Source: Ochromonas danica (Eukaryota > Sar > Chrysophyceae > Chromulinales > Chromulinaceae). From it: DNA of 64,000 nt. Where the stretch lies: the NCBI GenBank assembly GCA_015146655.1, contig VKHL01000026.1, positions 124,001 through 188,000 of the forward strand. Reading direction: 5' to 3'. The position numbers were made by a program, and so were the translations under genes. Positions 11,792 through 22,620 of this stretch are shown here, piece after piece (within the stretch, counting starts at the first letter, position 1; every line of letters starts with the position of its first letter). Under the pieces are notes generated by a model, which worked only from the letters and a program-made list of their open reading frames with translations, was not told where the DNA came from and made no database searches.

Positions 11792-13518
11792 ATGAGTGTT
11801 CTTCGACTTTTCATTATTGTTGCTCTCTGTCTGTTGCTGACTGTGCACGGATTGGGTCTGTCCTCTAAAGGAAAATCTTCCTTGAGAGCATTTTCCATGA
11901 GTACTGGTGGTTATCCTTCAATCAAGGCACAGGTTCCGTTGAAGGTGGCCATCATCGGTGGAGGGATTGGTGGATCGAGTTTGGGCTATGCTCTGCAAAC
12001 CCGAGGATTCGATGTCACTGTCTTTGAGAAGGCAGCCCAATTCTCACGATTTGGTGGACCTATCCAATTGGCTTCCAACGCGTTGTCATGTGTGCATGCA
12101 TTGGGTCCTGATGTCTTCGAGAAAATTATGGAACGCTTCACTTTCACTGGTACTCGCCAGTGTGGTATCAAAGATGGAGTTCGCAATGAATGGTACTCGA
12201 AGTTTGACGCCATCAAGTAAGTCTTGCTCTCTTTGTTGTGTCTCATCCTGTTGTACTAACTTGTTGATATTGTAACTTCAGGAATTTGGCGGAATGGAAT
12301 ACTTTGCCTTACACTGGTGTGATCGACCGTCCTGACTTGCAAGAGGTTCTTCTGAACTCCATGAAGCGCGGCACTGTTCGCAATTCAAAGAACATCGACA
12401 AGTATGTTGAGCATCCTGATGGCAAGGTCGACCTCTATTTCAGCGATGGCGAAGTGCTCAAAGGCTTTGACGTTTTAGTGGGTGCTGATGGTATCTGGTC
12501 CTCAGTACGCAGACAGATGTGGAACGAACCCGTTGAGAAGCCTGGCACGTGCACATACAGTGGCTACACTTTGTTTGCTGCTGAGAACATTCTTCCTCCT
12601 GACTCCAAGTACTTCAAGGATGAGGGTTACTTTGAGTCTGGATATAAAGTCTACATTGGCCCTGGAAAGTACTTTGTTACAAGTGATGTGGGCAGTGGTC
12701 GCATTCAGTGGTACGCTTTCCTGGCTTTACCTCCAGGAACTAAGGCTCGTGCCAGCAACCGCGATTATGTCAAGGAGCAATATGCGGGCTGGAGTGATGA
12801 GATCCATGCTTGCCTGGACAATACTCCGGAGGAGATCATTGAACAACGTGATCTCTATGACCGCAGGCCTTCTGTGTTCCGCAGCTGGTCGAAGGGCAGC
12901 GTTACCATGTTGGGCGATGCAGTGCATCCCATGATGCCTAACCTTGGTCAAGGTGGTTGCCAAGCCTTGGAAGATTCTTTGGTTTTGACTGAAGAGCTCT
13001 GTGCTATTACCGATCGCGCTCAAGTCCCCAAGGCTCTTCAAAATTACTACAATCGTCGTATTGTTCGATCTGCTATTGTTCAAGGAATGTCTCGTCTCAG
13101 CTCTGACATTATTGTTGAGCAGTTCTCTACTCCCTTCAGTTTGAAGGAGTTCCTAAAAGAAGGCTTGAGCTATAAGTATCTCAAGCCAACTTCAGTTCTC
13201 ACTTCTTTACTTCGTGGCTTTCTCCCAAGCATTTTCTACGCCCAGTTTGGTTACCTTTACTCGTATGTGCCCTCACCTTTCTCCAAGGAGCAAGTTAAAA
13301 GGCTCGTGGACACCTCATTAGCTAGACAACAAATCGAATTGAACACAGTTTACAAGTATTTGAAGAAAGGATTCCAAACGTACTTCAACGCCAAGACCAT
13401 GAGCTTCATGGAATACAATATTAAGAACAAGAAGATGAACAAGATCTCTGATGTTCAAGTCGTGAGAAGCGACACTGCCAAGAAGCTCAATGTTCAGCTG
13501 AGCAAGCAAAAGCGCTAA
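11792..13518 (+). CDS. ZEP: Zeaxanthin epoxidase, plastid
   Basis: FAD- and NADPH-dependent monooxygenase that converts zeaxanthin to violaxanthin (and, in algae with it, diatoxanthin to diadinoxanthin), the reverse of VDE. Two exons, 11792-12216 and 12282-13518, with a 65-bp intron; 553 residues. The start was chosen because SVLRLFIIVALCLLLTVHGLG is an ER signal peptide; a Lys/Ser-rich transit-like stretch follows. Then VAIIGGGIGGSSLGYAL (Rossmann FAD motif GxGxxG), VFEKAAQF, VGADGIWSSVR (DG motif) and GDAVHPMMPNLGQGG (second FAD motif). The FHA domain of land-plant ZEP is absent, as in many algal forms. The Lys-rich C-terminus is unremarkable. Confidence 0.95.
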
Positions 13519-13681
13519 GCTGTTGTTCCATTTATCCCTCTCTAAGGTGCAAGTATTCCCGTTTGCTGCTACGGCCTGACTTGTAAATGTAAATACCATT
13601 CATAAGTTATCAAGATTTGAATGGCTTTATTGAATTACAGCATCCCCAAAGAGGTTAGTTTCCACTAGACTAGCTCATAAA

Positions 13682-15469
13682 TTATTCTCTTTGTCTAGGG
13701 GCAGCCTTGATAATGTGATCAACTCGGAGAATCATCTCCGCAGCCTCTGCGGCGGAGACAAGGACTTGCAACTTACTCTTGAACGCTTCCGTGACACCCA
13801 ACTCGCGCATGTCGGCGATGACACCATTGCGTACATCCAAACCAGAAAAACCCTCTCCACGCACATGAGCAGCGCGGAGCTGAGCAACAAGAGAGCTGCT
13901 GTCCAGACCGCAGTTGTCGGCAATAATGGTGGGCAGCTGGCGCAGGGCAGTGGAGAAAGCCTCCATGGCCAAGGCCTCTTTGCCAGCAACAGTAACAGCT
14001 TGCTTGTCAATTGCACAAGCCATGAGCATCTCAGCACATCCACCACCACGCACAACACGAGTTTCTTTGACTGTCTCCGTGAGGACACATAATGCATCAT
14101 GCAACGAGCGCTCCGCTTCGTCCAAGAGGTGCGAAGATGCTCCGCGTAAGACGATGGTACATGCTTGGCCTCCAGCACAGCCAGAGAATCGAATCAACTT
14201 GTCTTCACCAATCATAACCTCATCTAACTTCGCACATTTGCCCAATTTGACCAACTCAGGCTTGTCAAAGGTGGAGGCAATCTCTCCGCCAGTCACAGCT
14301 GCAAGCCGCTCAATACCATCGAAATCAGCATGTTCAATGGAGACAACACCAGCTTCTGTAAAGATAGACTCGGGGAAATTGTAGATCAATTGTCGGTTAA
14401 TGAAGCAGTTGATTCCATGATCAATGATCTTCTGACATTTGTTGCGCATCTTATCCTTCTCTGCTTCTTCAATTTCTGCAACCTTTAACATGCTATCCAC
14501 ACGAACACGAGATCCATAGATCTTAATCTTATCAGCATCCATGGAAGTGTTGGCAATGAGAATGTTGACGTTCTCCAAGCAGCGGGGCTGACCAATACCG
14601 AAGGATTTGTCCAGAACGAAGCCATCTTCCAAATAGGAATCATGCAAGCTTTCTCCAGGCTTCTTGATCAATTGGATATAATCCAGATTACCACTTCCTT
14701 TCAAACGCAGGACAGCCTCCACAGCCAAGCGAGCGAAATGCTCTTTCTCAACATTGAGCAACTTGGAAGACAGAGTGGTCTTGGCGATATTCAACAAATC
14801 ATTGTAGAAGGCCTCAGGATCAGACTCGTGGGATACAGCATGACCTTCCAAAGCTTGCCGAGCGATAGTTAAAGCCTTGCGCCAGCCAGCGATGATAGTC
14901 GAGGGATGGATACGCTGGTTGACCAACATCTCCGCCTCGCGAAGGAGCTCTCCGCAGAGCACAGTCACACTGGTGGTACCATCACCAACGGTCTCATCTT
15001 GTATCCTTGCAATGTCGACCAAAACCTAGACACACAGGAAGGCGTTGAGTGGGTGGGTGTGAGATAGTGTGCGGTCAAGAGAGATCTTACCTTGGCAGCA
15101 GGATTTTCCACAGGAACAGCACGAAGAATAGTTGCACCGTCATTGGTTATAGTAATACGGACATTGTTAGGGTCGGAAACCTGTAAAAATATCAAAAAAT
15201 GAGAAAAGCGTGGTGGCCATCAGATGAACAGATCAAAACTGACCGACTGCAGAATCTTGTCCATGCCATTGGGTCCTAACGTTGTCTTCACCAAATCAGC
15301 AATAGCAATGGCTCCGACAAAAGAAGACATGCGGGCTGATTCACCCTATATAGACAAATCCCATTCAAATTTACATTTACACATACACACACTGTGGTAT
15401 TTAAATAAAAGATAAAGGAAATACCTTAGAGACTTCAGCATCAGCTGAAACAACACCTTCAGCGGACAT
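13682..15469 (-). CDS. CCT2: T-complex protein 1 subunit beta (CCT2)
   Basis: One of eight subunits of the cytosolic chaperonin TRiC/CCT that folds actin, tubulin and other proteins. Four exons: 15469-15425, 15345-15244, 15180-15091, 15025-13682 (introns 79, 63 and 65 bp, all phase 0); 526 residues, the normal length. Visible ATPase motifs: [31 protein letters not shown] and the intermediate-domain [32 protein letters not shown] identifies the beta subunit rather than the other seven. The C-terminus [14 protein letters not shown] fits CCT2. Confidence 0.95.
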
Positions 15470-15928
15470 GATAATGAAGTTTAAAGAAAGAGGAGAAAGC
15501 TGGCTGAGGGAGCGAGCAAAACTATTTCTTTCTTCTCAATCAATCGATCGCTCCACAGAAAGTCCACCCAGCCAGAGTGTTAACTTCACCGACCAGGGAT
15601 GTTAACATAACGATCTTGCTAAGTTAACTATCTGTGGGGGAGTATACTTGTAGTATTTGTCGTTTAACATATATAATAGATAATATCAATGGAATAGGTT
15701 AAATCAATTCAACAATTCTTTATTAGATTCCTTCTTACTATATATCTCATTACTACACATATTTACTGCTAATTTACCTTTATATATATTAAGGACAGCG
15801 TGTAGACTTATTAACTTAAGGATAGAATGTGAAGTTAACGCCCTGGGCTGCTTCTGTCTCACTGCGAAGGCGCAGTGAAATCATCGCATAGCATTGCCAT
15901 CACATCGTAATCGCTTTCCGCTTCCACC
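15470..15928. promoter_or_regulatory. Divergent promoter, CCT2 / NDUFB7, with four GTTAAC motifs
   Basis: 459 AT-rich bases between divergent start codons. The palindrome GTTAAC occurs at 15579, 15601, 15623 and 15834, three of them spaced 22 bases apart. The same word recurs close upstream of other genes in the window (18881, 57334, 57354, 60114), so it may be a promoter element. Confidence 0.4.
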
Positions 15929-16235
15929 ATGACAGGATCCACAGAAGCTACTCGTCAAGAAATGATTGACAATTTAGTACCTCTTCATGTTCGTGATAAC
16001 TGTGCTGGAGTTCTCATACCTTTGAACAAGTAAGAAAATGAATTTCTTCTTGTCAACAACCTTCTGTACGACCGGTAGATCTCATTAAACCATATCACCA
16101 TGTCTTAATATTAGGTGCAGGCGAGCAAATTTTTACTTGCCTTTTTTCTGTGGTGAAGAGAGACATAGTTATGAGATCTGCATGTACAAAGAATATGAGA
16201 AGCGCCGTGAGATCAAGGAGAACAGCAAGAAGTAA
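15929..16235 (+). CDS. NDUFB7: NADH dehydrogenase (complex I) subunit NDUFB7/B18
   Basis: Accessory subunit of mitochondrial complex I, facing the intermembrane space. Two exons, 15929-16029 and 16115-16235, separated by an 85-bp intron; 73 residues, shorter than the animal protein (about 137) because the C-terminal helix is trimmed. The twin Cys motif is present: NCAGVLIPLNKC and FCGEERHSYEIC, the paired CX9C pattern oxidised by Mia40. The RRANFYLPFFC block between them is diagnostic for B18 against COX17-type proteins. No presequence, as expected of Mia40 substrates. Confidence 0.93.
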
Positions 16236-16415
16236 AACCTGCTTGTCCTGTCTGTAATCCAATAACACCTCCCACTTGAACAAAGTCAAAGAAAGTGAAG
16301 TAAATCTTCATATCTTAGCCATCTAGTGACATGTCATTCTATTTGTTACTACTAATATGAAGATAGATCGTCTAGAGTAAGTGATCCAATCAATGGTTAG
16401 TCTAGGTTAGTTCGC

Positions 16416-18810
16416 TCAAAAGCCGACAGTTTCCAGGCACTGCAGGAACTGGTCGGGAGAGACATTGTCAGCGAATTCTGCACGAGCCATTTCCAACGCC
16501 ATGAGGAGCTGTTTCACTGCGATTGGCTTGTTGATAGCCTTGCTGATAGGAGCAATCTGTGCTGGTGTCATGTTAGAGTAGGTCTTCATGACCATCTGGA
16601 ACTCGGCCGGTGTCTGCAACAAGCTGACATGCAAGTTGACGTTGAAAGCCTGGGTCAGTTGAAGAGCTTCCAAAAGATGCCCAACGGAGCTGGTGGCGAT
16701 CACCAAGAGACGGGCAGGAGCGGGTGGAACTTTGCGGAGCAGAATCAGCAATGTTTGCAGAACCGCGTTGTTGAAACGAGGGCCAACAGGGGAATACTCG
16801 ATAATACGCTCGATATCATCCAAGAAAATAATAGATTGAGGAGAGCGATATGCATCAGTGAAGATCTTCAGGAGGCGACCGCATCGCTCTGCTTCCCCGA
16901 AGCCAATCATGCTGTCTGGACTAATCATGCGCACGAAAGGGAACTCGCTTTCTGCAGCTAATTTTGCTGCCAAGGCAGTTTTTCCACTCGATACAGCACC
17001 TTCCAGTAACACTGACATGAGAGGAGTACGCACCGACTGGCGCACTTGATTGACGAGGCGTTGCAAGGAGGTCCAGAGATCTTCAAATGCTGGACCATAA
17101 TTACATACACCATTGCTGTAATTGGCTTGGAGCTCATCGTTATCCCTGTTACCATAAGCAGGAACAGTTTCAATTAACGCACGCTCGAAGTCACCCCATT
17201 CCAGTCTAATGGCAGAGTCATCGAGTGTTTTCATGGTTGCAGCATCAACACTTCGTGCCAGAGCGAAAGAGGCTGCGTTACGGACAAGTCCTTCTAACTC
17301 GGCGCCTGTGAAGTTCTTAGCACGTTGTGCAAGTTCAGGCAAACGATCTATGCATTCTTGTGCAATACGTTTATTCTTTCTCATCTCGGCAGTCTTAATG
17401 TTGAGGATCTGCAAGCGACCACCTTCATCAGGGAGTGGGATCTCAATATGAATCTCAAGACGTCCAGGACGAAGAATAGCCTCATCGATCATATCCTTTC
17501 TGTTTGTCATACCAATAAGCAGAATGTTGTTGAGACTATCAACACCATCAATCTTGCTGAGCAACTGATTGACAATGCTATCTGATACTCCAGTGCTGTC
17601 ACGAGTAGAGCCACGGGTCTTCATAATGGCATCCATTTCATCAAAGATGATGATATGAAGCATGGAAGCATCTCCCATTTCCTTTTGTTCCTTCTCTGCA
17701 TCAGCAAAGAGAGCACGAATCTTCTCCTCAGATCCACCAACAAACTTGTCCAAAACTTCGGGACCATTCACAATCTTAGGTTCACGAGCATTAAGGATCT
17801 TGCCGATCTGTCGAGCAATCAAGGTTTTACCACAACCAGGAGGACCATAAAGCAGGATACCACGAACATGATTAGTTCCCAGCTCTCTCACGACACCAGG
17901 AAATATACGAGAAGCAAAGGCAGTACGGAAGATTTTTTTAAATTGCTCATTCAAACCACCAATACCCAGCTGCTCAAAGTTGAAATCACCACGAAACAGC
18001 GCATCATTACGACGAGGAGCAGCACCTCCAGTGATAGCGATATCACTCACAGTACCGGGTGCTCGCTGGAAAATCACATTGGTTGCCAGAATTAGCTGAC
18101 CTAGAGGTCCTTGGTTTGCCCCATTACCAGTAACATCAGCATGATCAAACGAAGCAATACTGAGATCCAGCTTTAGTCCGTTGAAATCCATTGCCAATTG
18201 TTGATTCACACGGAAGACTTGGTTAAGAAACTGTTCACGGAAGGCATTACCCAGCTCAGTAGCATCAATGACTGCTTTATTACCAACTTTCTTGCCGAAC
18301 AAATCCACTGAGATAGTCATGCTGTTGAGAGCCACCTCGGAGGTGGGATGGAAGACACTGACGGACAGCTGTTGTCCAAGAGTGTACTGACCACATTTCC
18401 TCTGTTGAGAATTGAAAGCAATATCACTATCAGCTACGCCATCCACAGGACTAACAGTAGACAGTCAATAGAAGGAAAGGGTTTAGATGCACTGCTTCCA
18501 GCACAAACAAACAACAGGCAGTTCTCTCACCTAACCAAGAAGACGAATTGCTCTCCAAAGGAAGGATTGATAACACTCAGATTGACACAAGGATCAACTT
18601 CACCAACTTTACGAGAAGATCCTACACTCAATTCCTCGAAGCGAGCCTTGCTCACATAGGCTCTACATCATCGAAAACAAAACACAGAGAGAAGGAAGTC
18701 TTATTACAAGTCAAACAAAACAACCCTCTTCTCTAAATATCCTACCGATTAGTAAAAGCCAATCGAGGATTGGGAAGGTTCGTCACATTAAGCTTTGTTG
18801 ATCTCGACAT
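16416..18810 (-). CDS. NSF: N-ethylmaleimide-sensitive factor (NSF), SNARE-disassembly AAA ATPase
   Basis: Hexameric double-AAA ATPase that, with SNAP adaptors, disassembles SNARE complexes after membrane fusion. Three exons: 18810-18746, 18662-18531, 18450-16416; 743 residues, almost exactly the family length. N-domain at residues 1-200 (LNVTNLPNPRLAF, EQFVFLVR). D1: GPPGCGKT (Walker A), IIIFDEMDAI (Walker B), MTNRKDMIDEAILRPGRLE (sensor and Arg fingers). D2: EGAVSSGKTALAAKL (Walker A) and IIFLDDIERIIEYSPVGPRF (Walker B). D1 carries the hydrolytic activity, D2 keeps the hexamer. Nothing is missing. It is divergent to the frataxin-like gene with 193 bases between the starts. Confidence 0.96.
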
Positions 18811-19003
18811 GTTGTTTATCTTTTCCTTCTTGTTCTTCTTCTTCTTTGCAACAAGTCCAACTGGGAAGGAGCAGGATCTCGTTAACTTAACTATGTTTAA
18901 CTTAACTGTATTTGTTAGAGTATTATTGTATTGCGTTGTAAGCTCTTATGGGTGCGTTTGTGCTTGTGTTGGTGAAAGAAGAAGAAAAGCAATCAGAACA
19001 AAA
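18811..19003. promoter_or_regulatory. Divergent promoter, NSF / frataxin-like
   Basis: Short shared promoter containing a run of TTAAC words around 18881-18907 (GTTAACTTAACT then TTTAACTTAACTG), a near-direct repeat, 71 bases upstream of the NSF start. Confidence 0.35.
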
Positions 19004-19462
19004 ATGCTGGGACGAATCTCTTCCTTTGGTAAAGTCATTCATGTTAATCATGCTGTGATACGACAAACAAGTCGTGCCTTTGCACAACCTGTATCACGCA
19101 AGAAGAATCGTGATCAGTCAGAGAATTCTAATTTGGAATATTACTTTGAAGAGGAAGTGCAGAAAATGTTGAAGGCGATGGAAGCATCTGTTCAATCTTT
19201 AATCCCCTTGAATGAGAACTTCTCAGTTACCTTTACCAATCCTGAGCAATTGGTTGTTCAGACTCAACGAGGCAAGTACACCATTCACCCTGACCACACG
19301 AGGCAGATTCTTGTCATGCAGTCCTACATCTCCGGCTTCCACAACTATTACTTTGATCCCGTTGACAAAGTATGGCTTTCTGTCAAAGATAATCATGATC
19401 TTAGAGGTCTCTTTACCCGAGATCTCATGCGTCATTGTGCTGGCTGTCCATCTTTCGCATGA
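19004..19462 (+). CDS. Frataxin-like protein, mitochondrial
   Basis: Probable frataxin/CyaY homologue, the mitochondrial protein that accelerates iron-sulphur cluster assembly on the NFS1-ISCU complex. 152 residues, single exon. The start at 19004 gives a basic presequence (LGRISSFGKVIHVNHAVIR, Arg/Lys/His without acids). Then an acidic helix (YYFEEEVQKMLKAMEASVQ), beta strands with NFSVTFTNPEQLVVQT, GKYTIHPDHTRQILVMQS (the frataxin V-I-N-K-Q-x-P-x-K-Q-I-W-like strand), then WLSVKDNHDLRGLFTRDL. The acidic ridge is weaker than in human frataxin, hence moderate confidence. An upstream in-frame extension to 18770 exists but is hydrophobic promoter sequence. The last 124 coding bases and the 3' flank are copied three times further right. 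Confidence 0.7.
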   Translation: MLGRISSFGKVIHVNHAVIRQTSRAFAQPVSRKKNRDQSENSNLEYYFEEEVQKMLKAMEASVQSLIPLNENFSVTFTNPEQLVVQTQRGKYTIHPDHTRQILVMQSYISGFHNYYFDPVDKVWLSVKDNHDLRGLFTRDLMRHCAGCPSFA

Positions 19463-19796
19463 AGAACTTGTCAAGACAGTCTGACAGTGCGAAGATGTAA
19501 GAGTGAACTCTCTCTATATACTGTAATGGGAAAGCGAGGTGAGAGATTCTGAGTTTGTAGACCATGTGAATAGTAAGATGACGTATAAACTTTGTAGATA
19601 AAGACAGACATCGTCATCACGTGGTGGTATTGTATTCAATCATTATTATCATTGACAACAGCATCACTATCTTCTATGATTACAGTACGTCTTCAAAACC
19701 ATACAGAGGTCAATTTCCTCCAAATACAAAAAGATTCAAACCTTGCTTAGCCTGTTGATAGAAGCTCAATAGACGGCTCGAAGTGTGATTCCATCA
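19463..19796. other. Convergent 3' flanks of frataxin-like and ankyrin genes
   Basis: 334 bases between two convergent genes. The part 19463-19573 is copied in the three duplicated units; 19574-19780 is missing from all of them, which marks this locus as the ancestral arrangement. No gene seen. Confidence 0.6.
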
Positions 19797-21858
19797 CTAC
19801 TGCTGGTTATTATTCAACTGCGCTTGAATCATTTCCACACCTTCCGAGAAGCCCATTCTTCTTGCTATGTCCAATGGTGTCTCTCCATCCTATTAGTTGG
19901 TGGCATTAGATTACTCTTTGGCAGTTAGTGAAAGGAAGCTGACCTTGTTCTGCAGACTGAGATTATGAAGAATTGAGCTGGACAAGAGGCAATAAACAAG
20001 TCTGGGCTGGCGCTTGGATACAACCTCCATAAGAGCTGTTGTTCCTTTCTATTGAATATATCGAACTTAACATGATAAACAACGCAGTTCATTTGGCAAG
20101 ATACCCACCTCGTCTTGTAGATTTGGATTGAGATCGCCTCTCTCCAGCAGTAATGTGCAAGCATCGCCATCGTTTCCGCTGACAACATTCATCAATGCCG
20201 TTCTTCCCATCTGTAGAAAGCAAACTTGGTTATCAATTGTTGCCATCAACTGGATAAGAGTTCTGCTTGATTTACCTTATTCTGGGTGTTGATGTAAAGG
20301 TGTGGAAGAGTAAGCATGGACTCTAGCAACAGATAATTAACGCTTTTCTGCGCGCACAATATCAATAGCGCAGAATTGCCCAACTAAGTCGAAAAGCAAG
20401 TTCGAGGTGAGCAGCAGAACACAATGAACATTAGACACAGGGATGATACCTCATCCCGCAGGTTCATATCGGTACGAGGGTCATTGATCAGGAGGTGAAC
20501 GATGTCAGCATGTTCTTCGGTGCAAGCAATCGTCAATGCTGTGGTGCCAAGCTATGGAAGGTTTGGATTAGCTCGTTTATCTCGTTGGTTCGACATAAGG
20601 GATGTAAGACTTACAGCGCTTCTTGCATTGATGTCAAGATTGGAGAAATTCAACAAAGCTTGAACTGCCTCAATGCAGCCGGTTCTGCACGCTTCCATCA
20701 GAGCTGTTTTGTTTAGCTATTAGAGGTCATATTCATATTTGATTGTCTTGCATTGATGTAGTTGTCAAAGAAAGTGTGGTGCTTACCCATGAGGTGGTGT
20801 TAAGGCTATGAGTAGTCTGGGATCTGCTGAGCAATGCTCTTACAGCCCGTGGTATACAGTTTCGGCAAGCGATTATTAAAGCCGTCTCGCCAGACTATCA
20901 TGCATTGGTGTATTGGTGTGAGTGTGTCAGAGTGGTTAAGTTACTAGACTAACCTTATTCTGCATGCCCACATGCAACTGCTCTTGTTCTAACAGAATTG
21001 GGATTGTTGAAGCTTGTAAATCACTCTCACAAGCTCTCATTAAAGCTGTTGTTCCATCCTTATTGGCAAGATTGCAGTCTACCCCTCCATAAGAAAGGAG
21101 ATGTCGAACCATCGCGGAAGAGCCTCCTTTGACAAGAAGTAGTAATGCTGTTTCACCATCACGCTGGAGCAACAATTGCAAGTATTAGGTTGAAGAATAT
21201 TCAAGAACTATGGACGATATTACCAACCTCTCGGCGGTAGTTCACATCTAATCCAGAATGTGACAAGACAGCTCTCAGCATAGCCAAGCTTCGGCTCTCA
21301 CACGCCAACAACAGAATGGTCCCGTTATTCTGTGGGTTAAGCAAAGCGATTAACATCTTTAATAAGCAGATGAAGATGTCAATAGAGGTCTTACCAAGGT
21401 GTTGTGGTTGAGCATTACACTCTGCTGTTCCAATAGTAACTGCATGGTTTGTACATGTCCATTATAGCACGCCTTCGTTAGTGCCGTATCATGGTTCTAT
21501 GAGCCAAGCCAAATCACAGTTATTAGTCGCTTAGAGTTTGCTTTCAATGTGATATCTCTTACCCAGGAATCTGCAGCGGAGGGATCAGCACCCTCTTGAA
21601 GCAACCATCGAACAAGGCCGACCTTTCCCTTCATAGCTGCAGTGATCAGTGCAGTTCTTTCACTCTGATCAGCATACATAACCACCAGTTAATATGAGAA
21701 TAGGAGTGTGAAGAGAGAAACCTTACATCTTCTGGGTTCTTCCATTGCACTGGGTCTGAACGTTTCATGGCAACAGGATCCATTAAGAGCTCTCTGAGCT
21801 CTATCTCCTTGTTCTCATTGACCAAGGTATAGCAAAGCTGACCAAAGTGCACATTCAT
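19797..21858 (-). CDS. Ankyrin-repeat protein, intact copy A (12 exons)
   Basis: 455-residue protein built almost wholly of ankyrin repeats, a protein-binding solenoid; partner unknown. Exons (minus): 21858-21727, 21664-21563, 21496-21395, 21329-21228, 21163-20954, 20894-20787, 20716-20615, 20551-20450, 20383-20276, 20210-20109, 20048-19944, 19889-19797. Every intron is phase 0 and falls just before a repeat's xG(x)TAL signature, so each of exons 2-12 is one repeat of 30-36 residues (exon 5 holds two). Typical starts: SERTALITAA, DGETALLLL, LGTTALTIAC, MGRTALMNVV. The start is placed at MNVHFGQ because the sequence upstream differs from copy D by a frame-changing indel, so it is not conserved coding. 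No signal peptide or membrane segment. Confidence 0.88.
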
Positions 21859-22620
21859 GTCGCTAGCCGAGATCAGGTCGAGGTATAACAACAGGCAAGA
21901 TGAGGATTCAATTGTGAGAGACAGGTGCTCTCTGTGGCGAGGGACGAACAGCTTCTGAGCAGACAATGAACGGACGTTTCTTTGAATAAAAGCTGTTTTT
22001 GATTCATTTGCGACCTCACGATTTGCAGAACTCTTATTAATCGAGTTGAAACGCAATTTGCTCTATCAGAAAGTTCAATATTTTCAACAGCTCGCCCAAA
22101 AGTGAGAGCCCCAAAAGGAGTCCTCTATGGAATCACAGACACGCACAATCTTCTCAGCAAAATTGAAGTTTGCTCAGTGAGGAAGAAAGGTTTCAACTCG
22201 ATTGATGCGAGCTCAATTTCCGATTTGCTCAGAAACCAGTCAGAGAGAGTTGCAAACCAGACAAGAGTTAGAGTCTATCGTTTTGCATGGCAAACAAATT
22301 GGCTGGATTACATCAGTCAATAAACAAATGAGCTCCAGCCGGATCCAATAACATTTTGAACTGTCTCATTATATAGTCTTTAGATCAAGCGATTGCGATT
22401 GGTCATAATGTCATTATGAATTACTTTATTGTCTTTCTTCTTCTTCTACAAGGATAGCTAACGAATAGAGCAATTCGTTACAATGTAATGTGTTCTTCCT
22501 TAGATCATTATAATAGCGTGATGCAGGACCGCCATGGCCATTGCTACCACCACACTTCTTTTTGCGGATCCACCACCACTTCGTCATAATGGCTAGCTGT
22601 TGGACAAACTATCACTTCCT
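21859..22620. other. Upstream region of ankyrin gene A, no gene seen
   Basis: About 760 bases. 21859-22010 is shared with copy D (43453-43600); beyond that the sequence is unique. Open frames of 60-75 codons are present on both strands without recognisable composition. Confidence 0.5.

Noticed and set aside
18770-19003. 78-codon N-terminal extension of the frataxin-like protein
   Set aside because: Overlaps the NSF first exon and promoter; the start at 19004 leaves a normal mitochondrial presequence.
21859-22056. Extended start of ankyrin gene A
   Set aside because: Frame is not conserved with copy D because of an indel, so MNVHFGQ is the likely start.
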